A DNA stretch of 64,000 bases from Sediminicola arcticus (GCF_040566695.1 NZ_JBEXAE010000008.1:1-64000), one strand, 5' to 3'. Counted from the first letter of the stretch, positions 8,138-16,533 are shown. Program-made: numbers and translations. Notes: generated from the sequence alone by a model not told the origin.

Positions 8138-8221
8138 TTAGTTAACAATAAAATGGGTCATAGGATGTTCACCATTAGTTAACAATAGGGGTGTTGATAA
8201 GTTACGAAATTGTGTTGATAA
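8138..8221 (-). promoter_or_regulatory. Two nested direct-repeat pairs in the dnaB upstream region
   Basis: TTAGTTAACAATA occurs at 8138-8150 and 8175-8187 (37 bp apart). GTGTTGATAA occurs at 8191-8200 and 8212-8221 (21 bp apart, two helical turns). The reverse complement of the second, TTATCAACAC, is one base off the DnaA-box core TTATCCACA. Read on the minus strand, one TTAGTTAACAATA copy supplies the TTG of a possible -33 element, 21 bases before TACTTTAG at 8117-8124, close to the dnaB ATG. A role in controlling dnaB, perhaps by DnaA, is inferred. Confidence 0.5.
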
Positions 8222-8226
8222 CGCGA

Positions 8227-8256
8227 AAAATCTGGAGTTTGATTCCTCCAGATTTT
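8227..8256 (-). terminator. Hairpin terminator after accA
   Basis: AAAATCTGGAG and CTCCAGATTTT form an 11-bp stem with an 8-base loop, ending in T residues on the minus strand. It lies 25 bases past the accA stop and separates accA from dnaB. Confidence 0.75.
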
Positions 8257-8280
8257 AAAAAAGTTTGTTAAACATGCTTA

Positions 8281-9234
8281 TTAGCCGTTAAAGACACCCA
8301 TATTGGCATATTTATCCATTCTGGCATTCACTAAATCTTTTGGTGATAACTTTTTTAACTCCTCATAATGAGAGGTAATCTTATTTTTTACAATTTCAAA
8401 AGTCTTTTCTCTATTAGAATGGGCTCCACCTGCTGGTTCTTTTACCACCTCATCAATAAGCTTTAACTTCTTCATATCGCTAGAGGTTAGTTTCAAAGAT
8501 TCTGCCGCTTGTTCTTTATATTCCCAGCTTCTCCAAAGAATAGATGAACAAGACTCAGGTGAAATTACAGAGTACCATGTATTTTCCAACATCAACACCT
8601 TATCTCCAACACCTATTCCCAGAGCACCACCTGAAGCGCCTTCCCCAATAATCAAAACGATTATTGGCACCTTCAATCTGGTCATCTCCAAAATATTTCT
8701 TGCAATGGCCTCCCCTTGTCCGCGTTCCTCTGCTTCAATACCAGGATAAGCACCAGGAGTATCAATTAAACACACTACAGGCACACCAAATTTTTCTGCT
8801 GACTTCATCAAACGCAAAGCCTTCCTATACCCTTCGGGATTGGCCATCCCAAAATTTCTATATTGTCTTGTTTTGGTATTGTATCCTTTTTGCTGACCTA
8901 TGAACATATAACTCTGGTCTCCAATCTTTCCAAGACCGCCAATCATGGCCTTATCGTCTTTCACGGTTCTATCTCCATGAAGTTCCAACCAGCTATCGCC
9001 ACAAATTGCATTGATATAATCCAAGGTATACGGCCTATTTGGATGTCTCGAAAGTTGCACCCTTTGCCAAGCTGTAAGGTTTTTGTAGATTTCTTTTCGG
9101 GTTTCAGAAAGCTTTTTCTCTATCTGCTTGCAGGTCTCGGTTACATCAACATCGCTCTCCTTTCCAATGACCATGCACTTATCTAATTGTTCTTCAAGTT
9201 CTTTGATCGGAAGTTCAAAATCCAAATACTCCAT
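8281..9234 (-). CDS. accA: Acetyl-CoA carboxylase carboxyltransferase subunit alpha
   Basis: Alpha subunit of the carboxyltransferase half of acetyl-CoA carboxylase; with AccD it moves the carboxyl group from biotin to acetyl-CoA to make malonyl-CoA for fatty-acid synthesis. The 317-aa length is normal. Typical segments are PYTLDYINAICGDSWLELHG, NFGMANPEGYRKALRLM, LIDTPGAYPGIEAEERGQGE with the oxyanion-forming glycines, and GEGASGGALGIGVGD. A perfect minus-strand -7 element (TATATTTG, 9264-9271) lies 30 bases upstream of the ATG, and a terminator follows, so it is probably transcribed alone. accD is not in the window. Confidence 0.96.
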   Translation of the reverse strand: MEYLDFELPIKELEEQLDKCMVIGKESDVDVTETCKQIEKKLSETRKEIYKNLTAWQRVQLSRHPNRPYTLDYINAICGDSWLELHGDRTVKDDKAMIGGLGKIGDQSYMFIGQQKGYNTKTRQYRNFGMANPEGYRKALRLMKSAEKFGVPVVCLIDTPGAYPGIEAEERGQGEAIARNILEMTRLKVPIIVLIIGEGASGGALGIGVGDKVLMLENTWYSVISPESCSSILWRSWEYKEQAAESLKLTSSDMKKLKLIDEVVKEPAGGAHSNREKTFEIVKNKITSHYEELKKLSPKDLVNARMDKYANMGVFNG

Positions 9235-9289
9235 GAAACTACAGTTTAAATTATAAAAGCAGACAAATATAAAACTTTAAAGGAGAACC

Positions 9290-10186
9290 TTAGCGAACTC
9301 TCTTACTTTTTAACCTTGTCCAATTCTTCAGAATACCGTTAGCAATAACGGTGGAAAGAATTACCAAGGCCCCAATGTAAAACATGGGGTCCATTTTCTC
9401 ACTTTCTCCTAGTATAATAAATGCCAAGAAAATACCATAAATAGGTTCCAAATTAATGGTTAGCATTACCGTGTAGGGGGTAATATATTTCATCACCTTT
9501 ACCGAAGCTATAAAGGCATAAGCCGTACATATGGAAGCCAATATAAAAATATACATCCAATCATTGGAGGAGAGCTGAAAGAATTCCGTCGTAAAGCTTC
9601 CACTAAAGAAAAGGTAAATGGATAAAAAAACAACCCCACTGGCCATCTCGTAGATGGAAATAACAGATGGCTTCTCCTTTTGTATCAATTTACCATTGAT
9701 CAGGGAAAAGGTTGCCGACAATAGGGCAGATATAAGGGCCAACACAATACCTTCTATATAAGTTGATTCTACATTAAAAATGAGGTATAGACCAAACATT
9801 ACAATGATCCCAAAGAAAATCTCATACCATACAATTTTCCTACCATACCAAATGGGCTCTAATAAAGCAGTAAAAAAAGCTCCTGTGGACATGGTAGCAA
9901 GGGCCACAGAAACATTGGAAACTTTAATAGCCTTAAAAAAGGTTATCCAATGCAGGGTGATGACTATGCCTGCAATGATTAAGATGAGTAAAGTCTTAGT
10001 AGGTACCCGAAGTGAAAATTTCTTATAAGCGATATAAACAAAAATTAATCCCGAAGCCATGAACATGCGGTACCACACCAATGGTAAGGCATCTACGGTT
10101 ATCAGTTTTCCTAGAACAGCAGTAAACCCCCAGATGAATACAATAAAATGAAGATGAAGGTAATTTTTGAGCTTATCGTTTGGCAT
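9290..10186 (-). CDS. EamA/DMT-family transporter
   Basis: 298-aa integral membrane protein of the drug/metabolite transporter superfamily, with about ten predicted hydrophobic helices arranged as two EamA repeats (first repeat begins LHFIVFIWGFTAVLGKLI, second near GIVLALISALLSATFSLING). The substrate cannot be predicted. Its ATG lies inside the end of the upstream LptF/G-type gene (14-bp overlap), so the two are translationally coupled and belong to the minus-strand group tgt-lptF/G-eamA. The length is typical. Confidence 0.88.
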   Translation of the reverse strand: MPNDKLKNYLHLHFIVFIWGFTAVLGKLITVDALPLVWYRMFMASGLIFVYIAYKKFSLRVPTKTLLILIIAGIVITLHWITFFKAIKVSNVSVALATMSTGAFFTALLEPIWYGRKIVWYEIFFGIIVMFGLYLIFNVESTYIEGIVLALISALLSATFSLINGKLIQKEKPSVISIYEMASGVVFLSIYLFFSGSFTTEFFQLSSNDWMYIFILASICTAYAFIASVKVMKYITPYTVMLTINLEPIYGIFLAFIILGESEKMDPMFYIGALVILSTVIANGILKNWTRLKSKRVR

Positions 10187-11255
10187 TCTGCAGCAGATAA
10201 AATCCTACAATCCCGAAGGCTACGTTTGGTAAAACGACTGCTAACAATGGAGAAAATCCTGACTGTTCTGCCAAGGTCCCAAAAACCTTATCAAAAAAGA
10301 TATAGATAAAGGCCACCCCAATACCGAAGGCAAGGTTCACACCCATCCCACCTCTGCGTTTTGCAGCAGATACCGCAACGGCAATAATAGTCAATATAAA
10401 GGCGGTTACGGGTAAGGCCCATCTCCTATACTTTACCAATACATAACTATTTATGTTAGAAGCTCCCTTTTTTCGCTGGGCATCGATAAAGCTATTTAAT
10501 TCAAATAAATTTTTTGTTTCCGCTATATAGGACACTGGCGTAAGATCATCTATCTTAAAATTAAAAATGGTATCCAATTTACGCTTGGTCTCTACAACTT
10601 CTTTATTATTCACTAGTTTTCTTTTCATGTAAGAGGTAAGCTCATAGACACTATCTTTTTCTTTCCATCGGATATTGCCTGCAGAAATTTTATACTCTAA
10701 CTGGTCTTGATCGTTAAAATGCTCGAGGGTGAAATTATACCCTCGTTGCCTGGCTGGATCAAAACTGCTGACATAAATGAAATCGTTTTCATTCAATTGA
10801 TTGAATATATTGCTAGTAACCCTATCTTGTTTTCCCTTTTTAAGATATTTAAATTTAAACTCATTGAACCCCTTGCTGGCGTTGGGCACTACGAACATCC
10901 CCATAACGAACATGATGATCGCAATAATTGAAGCTCCTATGAAATAAGGTCGCAAGAAACGACCATAGGAAACTCCAGAACTTAAAATGGCTACGATTTC
11001 TGTATTATTTGCAAGTTTTGAAGTAAAGAAGATTACGGATAAAAACAAAAAGATTGGAAACAGTAAACTACCAATGTAGATGGTAAAGTTAAGATAGTAA
11101 TAAGCAATCTCGTTTAAGGGTGCATCGTTGTCTATCATTTTGCCAATCTGCTCAGCCAGATTTGCCATGATCCCGATGGGGATAAAAAGCAACAACATCA
11201 CTGTAAAGGTTACGAGATAACGCTTTAGTATGTATTTATCCAGTATGGTTAACAT
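10173..11255 (-). CDS. LptF/LptG-family permease (YjgP/YjgQ)
   Basis: 360-aa inner-membrane protein of the YjgP/YjgQ family, which as LptF and LptG forms the transmembrane part of the lipopolysaccharide exporter. Three hydrophobic helices at the N-terminus (LVTFTVMLLLFIPIGIMANL and following), a large periplasmic beta-jellyroll region (about residues 125-265) and three C-terminal helices match the family. Whether it is LptF or LptG cannot be decided from one copy. Its ATG overlaps the tgt stop by one base (TAATG), and its end overlaps the EamA start. Confidence 0.88.
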   Translation of the reverse strand: MLTILDKYILKRYLVTFTVMLLLFIPIGIMANLAEQIGKMIDNDAPLNEIAYYYLNFTIYIGSLLFPIFLFLSVIFFTSKLANNTEIVAILSSGVSYGRFLRPYFIGASIIAIIMFVMGMFVVPNASKGFNEFKFKYLKKGKQDRVTSNIFNQLNENDFIYVSSFDPARQRGYNFTLEHFNDQDQLEYKISAGNIRWKEKDSVYELTSYMKRKLVNNKEVVETKRKLDTIFNFKIDDLTPVSYIAETKNLFELNSFIDAQRKKGASNINSYVLVKYRRWALPVTAFILTIIAVAVSAAKRRGGMGVNLAFGIGVAFIYIFFDKVFGTLAEQSGFSPLLAVVLPNVAFGIVGFYLLQNAKR

Positions 11256-12385
11256 TACAGTCTCTTATCCATTTGTTTTACCATTATATTTTTCCAGTCG
11301 TAAAAATCCCCAGCTAAAATATGCTTTCTTGCCTCACGGGTCAACCAAAGATAAAAACCTAAGTTATGTATGGTAGCAATCTGTTTGCCTAAATATTCAT
11401 TAGCAGCGAACAAATGCCTTAAATAGGCCTTCGTATATTCTGTATCTACAAAGGTGATTCCCATTTCGTCTATAGGAGAAAAATCATCTTCCCATTTTTT
11501 ATTTTTTATATTGATGGTCCCATGAGCTGTAAATAACATCCCGTTTCTAGCGTTACGCGTTGGCATTACACAATCGAACATATCAATCCCCAAAGCTATA
11601 TTCTCTAATATATTAATAGGGGTTCCTACGCCCATAAGGTAACGAGGTTTATCTTCTGGTAAAATTTCTGTTACCACCTCGGTCATGGCGTACATTTCCT
11701 CTGCCGGTTCTCCAACGGACAACCCTCCTATGGCATTCCCAACAGCCCCTACCCCTGCAATATATTCTGCAGATTGCCTTCTAAGGTCTTTATATGTTGA
11801 TCCTTGAACAATAGGAAAAAAGGCTTGTGAGTACCCATACTTAAAAGGTATTTTATCTAAATGTGTCAAACAGCGTTCCAACCACCTATGGGTCATGTGC
11901 ATAGACCTCTTTGCGTAATTGTAATCGCATGGATATGGGGTACACTCGTCAAAGGCCATGATAATATCGGCGCCAATGGTGCGCTGTATTTCCATAACAT
12001 TTTCGGGAGTAAAGACATGATAGGACCCATCTATATGAGATTTAAACTTCACCCCTTCTTCCTTTATCTTGCGGTTATCGGAAAGAGAATATACTTGGTA
12101 GCCTCCGCTATCGGTCAATATATTCCTATCCCAATTCATAAATTTATGCAAACCTCCAGCCTGTTCTAAAATATTTGTTTTGGGTCTGAGATATAAATGA
12201 TATGTATTTCCAAGAATAATATCCGGATTTATGTCTTCCTTCAATTCCCTCTGATGCACTCCTTTAACCGAGGCTACGGTACCAACTGGCATAAAAATAG
12301 GAGTTTCTATGGTTCCGTGATCTGTCACCATTTTACCGGCACGTGCTTTACTCTTGGGGTCTGTATGTAATAGTGTAAATTCCAA
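11255..12385 (-). CDS. tgt: tRNA-guanine transglycosylase without the zinc cysteines
   Basis: Exchanges guanine-34 for preQ1 in queuosine tRNAs (GUN anticodons). The 376-aa protein shows the catalytic and base-recognition segments: LTDSGGYQVYSL, AFDECTPYPCD, GGLSVGEPAEEM, PRYLMGVGTPINIL, and FDCVMPTRNARNG with the nucleophile Asp. In E. coli Tgt three cysteines (CxCxxC) plus a His bind zinc. Here the matching region reads DEMGITFVDTEYTKAYLRHL, with no cysteine and only the AYLRHL part preserved. Similar cysteine-free forms appear to be usual in flavobacteria (recollection, unchecked). A minus-strand -7 element (TATATTTG, 12403-12410) precedes it. It leads the tgt-lptF/G-eamA group. Confidence 0.94.
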   Translation of the reverse strand: MEFTLLHTDPKSKARAGKMVTDHGTIETPIFMPVGTVASVKGVHQRELKEDINPDIILGNTYHLYLRPKTNILEQAGGLHKFMNWDRNILTDSGGYQVYSLSDNRKIKEEGVKFKSHIDGSYHVFTPENVMEIQRTIGADIIMAFDECTPYPCDYNYAKRSMHMTHRWLERCLTHLDKIPFKYGYSQAFFPIVQGSTYKDLRRQSAEYIAGVGAVGNAIGGLSVGEPAEEMYAMTEVVTEILPEDKPRYLMGVGTPINILENIALGIDMFDCVMPTRNARNGMLFTAHGTINIKNKKWEDDFSPIDEMGITFVDTEYTKAYLRHLFAANEYLGKQIATIHNLGFYLWLTREARKHILAGDFYDWKNIMVKQMDKRL

Positions 12386-12402
12386 ATCCTAGTTTAAGAC
12401 GG

Positions 12403-12410
12403 CAAATATA
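12403..12410 (-). promoter_or_regulatory. -7 promoter element for tgt
   Basis: On the minus strand TATATTTG matches TAnnTTTG exactly, 17 bases before the tgt ATG. The -33 element is not obvious at the usual 19-21 spacing. Confidence 0.55.
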
Positions 12411-12492
12411 ATCAACTAAGCCTCAAATGTCCTTAACAAAAAAATAAAGTTCACCATTGCCCTGACAGTTAACAAAATATAACAAATCATAC

Positions 12493-12523
12493 TTGTGTAC
12501 GCAAAAGATTGCGTTTACTTTTG
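12493..12523 (+). promoter_or_regulatory. Transketolase promoter with an inverted repeat in the spacer
   Basis: TTG at 12493-12495 and TACTTTTG at 12516-12523 form a consensus promoter with a 20-base spacer. The spacer contains ACGCAA-AAGA-TTGCGT (12499-12514), a perfect 6-bp inverted repeat exactly between the two promoter elements. This is the classical position for a repressor operator, so regulation of the transketolase pair is inferred. The ATG follows 23 bases after the -7 box. Confidence 0.65.
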
Positions 12524-12546
12524 AAAAGTATAAAACAACATAAGAA

Positions 12547-13392
12547 ATGCCAACAACACGAGAATTACAGGATATTACGTTACAAACACGTAGGGATATT
12601 GTACGGATGGTACATAAAGTGAACTCAGGACACCCTGGAGGCTCTTTGGGCTGCACAGAATTTTTAGTAGCCTTGTACAATGAAATTATGGAACTTAACC
12701 CAGGGTTTGATATGGATGGTATTGGAGAAGACCTTTTCTTTTTATCCAATGGTCACATCTCTCCTGTATTCTACAGCGTTTTGGCACGAAAGGGATATTT
12801 CCCTGTTAAAGAATTGAATACTTTTAGGTTAATTAACTCCAGACTGCAGGGACACCCAACGACCCATGAAGGACTTCCTGGCGTAAGAATAGCATCTGGC
12901 TCTTTAGGACAAGGAATGTCCGTTGCCTTAGGCGCCGCCCAAGCAAAAAAATTGAACAAGGATTCCAAATTGGTGTATACCTTACATGGTGATGGTGAAT
13001 TACAAGAAGGTCAGAACTGGGAAGCCATTATGTATGCCGCTGGTAAAAAAGTAGACAATATCATTGCTACGATCGACTATAATGGTCAGCAAATTGATGG
13101 AGCTACCAATGATGTAATGCCCATGGGTGACCTAAGAAAGAAATTTGAAGCTTTTGGATGGGATGTTTTAGATGTTATGGAAGGAAATAATTTAGAGGCC
13201 ATTATTAAAGGACTTAGGGAAGCAAAAAGCAGAACCGGGAAAGGCAAACCAGTGTGTATTTTATTACATACCATTATGGGACATGGGGTAGACTTCATGA
13301 TGTATACCCATGCATGGCATGGTAAAGCACCCAATGATGCGCAACTAGCTACAGCCTTGGCCCAGAATCCTGAAACCTTAGGGGACTATTAA
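12547..13392 (+). CDS. Transketolase, N-terminal (ThDP-binding) subunit
   Basis: First half of a two-gene transketolase of the pentose phosphate pathway, which moves two-carbon units between sugar phosphates. At 281 aa it covers the thiamine-diphosphate-binding Pyr/PP half: NSGHPGGSLGCTEFLVALY near the N-terminus, SNGHISPVFYS, SGSLGQGMSVALGAA, and the ThDP motif region HGDGELQEGQNWEA...TIDYNGQQID. It is followed after 62 bases by the C-terminal subunit gene, and the two proteins together reach normal transketolase length. It lies behind a strong promoter with an operator-like palindrome. Confidence 0.94.
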   Translation: MPTTRELQDITLQTRRDIVRMVHKVNSGHPGGSLGCTEFLVALYNEIMELNPGFDMDGIGEDLFFLSNGHISPVFYSVLARKGYFPVKELNTFRLINSRLQGHPTTHEGLPGVRIASGSLGQGMSVALGAAQAKKLNKDSKLVYTLHGDGELQEGQNWEAIMYAAGKKVDNIIATIDYNGQQIDGATNDVMPMGDLRKKFEAFGWDVLDVMEGNNLEAIIKGLREAKSRTGKGKPVCILLHTIMGHGVDFMMYTHAWHGKAPNDAQLATALAQNPETLGDY

Positions 13393-13454
13393 CCTTATCC
13401 AAACTCATACTACAAACAGGTGTCCTTAGGACAATACATTAAAGAAATACACAA

Positions 13455-14408
13455 ATGAAAAAATATATAGATCAAGGAAAAAACGATACACGAAGCGGTT
13501 TTGGAGATGGGTTAACAGAATTGGGAAGAACAAACCCCAACGTTGTAGCACTTTGTGCCGATTTGGTAGGTTCCTTAAAAATGGAAAAATTCATAGAGGA
13601 GAACCCTGAACGCTTTTTCCAAATTGGGATTGCCGAGGCTAACATGATGGGAATAGCTGCTGGATTGACCATTGGAGGCAAAATTCCGTTTACAGGCACC
13701 TTTGCAAACTTTTCCACAGGTAGGGTTTACGATCAGATCAGGCAATCTATTGCCTATTCGGATAAAAATGTAAAAATCTGTGCTTCACACGCAGGGGTAA
13801 CCTTGGGTGAAGATGGTGCCACCCATCAAATATTGGAAGATATAGGACTTATGAAAATGCTTCCCGGCATGGTGGTTATCAACCCTTGTGACTATAACCA
13901 GACCAAGGCAGCTACGATAGCCATCGCAGATTATGAAGGTCCTGTTTATTTGAGATTCGGAAGACCAAAAGTGGCCAACTTTACACCGATCGACCAAAAG
14001 TTTGAAATAGGAAAAGCAGTAATGCTCAACGAAGGTACGGATGTAACCATCATCGCGACCGGACATTTGGTTTGGGAAGCCCTAATTGCGGCAGAAGCAT
14101 TGGAGGCCCAAGGGATTTCAGCAGAAGTGATCAATATTCATACGATTAAGCCATTGGACGAAAAGGCCATTTTAAAATCTGTAAAGAAAACAGGTTGTGT
14201 CGTTACTTGTGAAGAGCACAATTTCTTGGGCGGATTGGGAGAGAGCGTTGCTAGGACCTTAACCTTGAATCACCCAGCACCACAGGAATTTGTTGCTACC
14301 AACGACACTTTTGGTGAAAGTGGTACTCCAGAAGAATTAATGGAAAAATACGGCTTAAATAATAAAGCAATAGAAAAGGCCGTTTTGAAAGTTTTGAAAA
14401 GAAAATAG
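13455..14408 (+). CDS. Transketolase, C-terminal subunit
   Basis: Second half of the split transketolase, 317 aa, with the pyrimidine-binding domain (FFQIGIAEANMMGIAAGLTI holds the catalytic Glu; SHAGVTLGEDGATHQ and LRFGRPKVA are also typical) and the C-terminal transketolase domain (EGTDVTIIATGHLVWEAL, ...TCEEHNFLGGLGESVA). It must pair with the upstream N-terminal subunit to form the active site. The same two-gene arrangement is common in Bacteroidota and Gram-positive bacteria. No promoter is seen in the 62-base gap, so co-transcription is likely. Confidence 0.94.
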   Translation: MKKYIDQGKNDTRSGFGDGLTELGRTNPNVVALCADLVGSLKMEKFIEENPERFFQIGIAEANMMGIAAGLTIGGKIPFTGTFANFSTGRVYDQIRQSIAYSDKNVKICASHAGVTLGEDGATHQILEDIGLMKMLPGMVVINPCDYNQTKAATIAIADYEGPVYLRFGRPKVANFTPIDQKFEIGKAVMLNEGTDVTIIATGHLVWEALIAAEALEAQGISAEVINIHTIKPLDEKAILKSVKKTGCVVTCEEHNFLGGLGESVARTLTLNHPAPQEFVATNDTFGESGTPEELMEKYGLNNKAIEKAVLKVLKRK

Positions 14409-14457
14409 AGATTGGCATCTTTTTTGGAACTAGGTTATTCATAAAACAAAACACATT

Positions 14458-15042
14458 ATGAAAAAAAATTTTTTAGTAGCAGCTTTTGCATTGATCGGCG
14501 CTTTTTCATTTGCTCAAAATGGATCAGGATTTGGTATCAAAGGGGGTCTTAACTACGCTGGTAACGGAGACTATTTTGATTCCGCGGAACAAGCTTACAG
14601 AAACCCAGACAGAAATGTGGGGTATCATTTAGGATTCTTTGGAAAGATTGGGGACAAAATCTACTTCAGACCGGAATTAATGTATACCAAAACAAAGTCC
14701 GACTACGAAAACAATAGTTTGGCTATGAGCAAATTGGACGCTCCCTTATTGGTTGGAGTAAACATTATTGGCCCATTAAATGTTTTTGCAGGACCTGCTT
14801 TTCAGTACATTTTAAATACTGATTTTGATGGCGTTATTATTGGTGATGTTGAAAAAGACGTTACCGTTGGGTTGAACATTGGAGCTGGTTTAAGTTTTGG
14901 AAAATTTGGATTAGACCTTAGATATGAAAGAGGTTTCAGTGAAAATGAAGTGGCTGTATTTTCAGCTAATAATGTTCCAACAGGAGATAGAATCGACACA
15001 AGACCAGACCAACTAATCTTGAGTTTATCCTTGAAGATGTAA
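14458..15042 (+). CDS. Outer-membrane beta-barrel protein (porin family)
   Basis: 194-aa protein with a clear signal peptide (MKKNFLVAAFALIGAFSFAQ, cleaved before or after the FAQ) followed by repeating amphipathic strands ending in the aromatic/hydrophobic pattern LILSLSLKM typical of outer-membrane barrels. Short glycine-rich turns (GFGIKGGLNYAG, NIGAGLSFGKFGLDLRYERG) match the porin/OmpA-like eight-strand barrel family of Bacteroidota. Its specific role is unknown. It ends just before a bidirectional terminator that it shares with a convergent lipoprotein gene. Confidence 0.85.
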   Translation: MKKNFLVAAFALIGAFSFAQNGSGFGIKGGLNYAGNGDYFDSAEQAYRNPDRNVGYHLGFFGKIGDKIYFRPELMYTKTKSDYENNSLAMSKLDAPLLVGVNIIGPLNVFAGPAFQYILNTDFDGVIIGDVEKDVTVGLNIGAGLSFGKFGLDLRYERGFSENEVAVFSANNVPTGDRIDTRPDQLILSLSLKM

Positions 15043-15063
15043 TTTTCATCAAATGACTTTTAT

Positions 15064-15097
15064 AAAAAAAGCCCGCTACTAGTAGCGGGCTTTTTTT
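15064..15097. terminator. Bidirectional intrinsic terminator
   Basis: A7-GCCCGCTACT is followed directly by its reverse complement AGTAGCGGGC-T7, a 34-bp perfect palindrome. Folded with a short central loop, it gives a GC-rich stem with a T-run on both strands. It lies between a plus-strand barrel gene and a minus-strand lipoprotein gene and should terminate both. Confidence 0.93.
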
Positions 15098-15117
15098 ATA
15101 TGGTAACAGAAAAAATG

Positions 15118-16083
15118 TTATTTAGTATCCTTATCCAAATAATCGGGAATACCGTCACCATCTGTATCAGGGAAGGTAATATTACCTTCTGCATCAATTA
15201 CGATCTCATCTCTAGTAGGCGTTCCATCCCCATCATCATCCGCATCCAGATAGTTTGGCGCTTGATTCGTTCTGGCCTTTACCTCAGCATCTATATCTGT
15301 ATTGTCGTTGAACAAATAACCGTCTCTATCTAGATCTTCCTGAATAGATGGTATACCATCTCTATCATGATCGGTTGCGTTGTAGGCATACAAGTCTATT
15401 TTGAAAACTAAAGGACTGTAGGCCGGAATGATTGATTGTGATGTATTGAAATAACCAAGACCTGAAGGAAAAATCATTAATCCAACTCCTGAACCATCTA
15501 CGGAAAATGTTCCATCATTATTGATGATTGGTTGCCCTCCAGTCTTAAATTCTGACATTGCTTCCGTAAACCCGCGAGTTCCTTGCAAAGGAGCCTGGAT
15601 TCTTGCTAGATCAAACCATACAGGTGTTTGAGTAGATCCATCAAAAATTCTACCATTCAATAAGCTTCCTTCATATTTGACAAATGCAGAATCTGCAATA
15701 GTTGGACTAACTCCAATTCCACTACGAGCGATAATATAATAATAGGTATGAACAACACTTTCATTCCCATCTATACCAAATTCATCTGACGACACTGTCA
15801 CTGATCCGGTTTGAGCTTGATTTATCAGAGCTATTTTATCCGCATTAGCTCCCGCAATGGTATCTATCTTAATTTTAAAATCGAATTCTGCAGATGGGTT
15901 GTCAAACTCTTCATAATTGTAAAAATGGGTCTCTAAAAATTCTTTTATGGATGCATCATCCTCGGCAGCTACCTCATCCAACGCCCTAGGAGGTATTGCC
16001 TCCAACCCAGTTCCGTCATCTTTTTTGCATGACCATACCATTCCTATTAATAAAAACAGTAAAAATATTCTGTTTACTCTCAT
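15118..16083 (-). CDS. FKBP-type isomerase-like lipoprotein with calcium-type Asp repeats
   Basis: 321-aa lipoprotein: MRVNRIFLLFLLIGMVWSC ends in a lipobox Cys at residue 19. Residues about 130-250 resemble an FKBP-type peptidyl-prolyl isomerase domain (YYYIIARSG...KYEGSLLNGRIFDGS...GFTEAM...GVGLMIFPSGLGYF...SPLVFKIDLYAY). Its C-terminus carries Asp-rich repeats of the thrombospondin type 3 kind (DHDRDGIPSIQEDLDRDGY, DADDDGDGTPTRDE, DTDGDGIPDYLDKDTK), which bind calcium in other proteins. The start at 16083 is set by the signal peptide; a longer frame upstream has no such signal. A bidirectional terminator lies past its stop. Confidence 0.85.
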   Translation of the reverse strand: MRVNRIFLLFLLIGMVWSCKKDDGTGLEAIPPRALDEVAAEDDASIKEFLETHFYNYEEFDNPSAEFDFKIKIDTIAGANADKIALINQAQTGSVTVSSDEFGIDGNESVVHTYYYIIARSGIGVSPTIADSAFVKYEGSLLNGRIFDGSTQTPVWFDLARIQAPLQGTRGFTEAMSEFKTGGQPIINNDGTFSVDGSGVGLMIFPSGLGYFNTSQSIIPAYSPLVFKIDLYAYNATDHDRDGIPSIQEDLDRDGYLFNDNTDIDAEVKARTNQAPNYLDADDDGDGTPTRDEIVIDAEGNITFPDTDGDGIPDYLDKDTK

Positions 16084-16121
16084 GAATCTCCTTTTAAGGC
16101 TCGCAAGATACAATTTTCCCT

Positions 16122-16129
16122 TATTTTTG
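16122..16129 (+). promoter_or_regulatory. -7 promoter element for the S4-domain gene
   Basis: TATTTTTG matches TAnnTTTG exactly, 32 bases before the ATG at 16162, in the gap between this gene and the divergent FKBP-like lipoprotein gene. No clear -33 TTG is found. Confidence 0.5.
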
Positions 16130-16161
16130 TGGAAGTCATCAATAAAGAATTTCAATAGTTT

Positions 16162-16533
16162 ATGCGCATAGATAAATTCCTTTGGAGTGTTCGGTATTTT
16201 AAGACTAGGAACATCGCTACAGAGGCTTGCAAGAAAGGTCATATCAAAATTAACGGACAGGCGGTTAAGCCTTCCAGAGAAGTGTATGTTACCGATAAAA
16301 TTGTGGTCCGCAAAGATCAAATCAATTACGAGTTTACCGTATTGGATATCCCTCCAAGTCGCGTTGGAGCCAAACTAGTTGACATCTACAGGGTAGATAC
16401 TACACCTAAGGAAGCTTTCGCCCAAAACGACCTTTTAAAATATTCCAAAGACTATTACCGCAAAAAGGGTGCTGGAAGGCCAACAAAAAAAGATCGCAGG
16501 GACATAGATGATTATGTAGATGAATCTGAATAG
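16162..16533 (+). CDS. S4-domain RNA-binding protein (Hsp15/HslR type)
   Basis: 123-aa protein beginning directly with an S4 RNA-binding domain (MRIDKFLWSVRYFKTRNIAT...CKKGHIKINGQAVKPSREV). It has a short basic C-terminal tail (KKGAGRPTKKDRRDIDDYVD) typical of Hsp15-like proteins. E. coli Hsp15 binds stalled 50S subunits that still carry nascent-chain tRNA; this role is inferred by family only. Its end overlaps the next gene by 14 bp, which implies translational coupling to the methyltransferase. Confidence 0.88.
   Translation: MRIDKFLWSVRYFKTRNIATEACKKGHIKINGQAVKPSREVYVTDKIVVRKDQINYEFTVLDIPPSRVGAKLVDIYRVDTTPKEAFAQNDLLKYSKDYYRKKGAGRPTKKDRRDIDDYVDESE

Noticed and set aside
8191..8221. Possible replication origin from two DnaA-box-like sequences upstream of dnaB
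   Set aside because: Only two degenerate copies, no clustered boxes, no dnaA gene and no A+T-rich unwinding element; regulation of dnaB is more likely.
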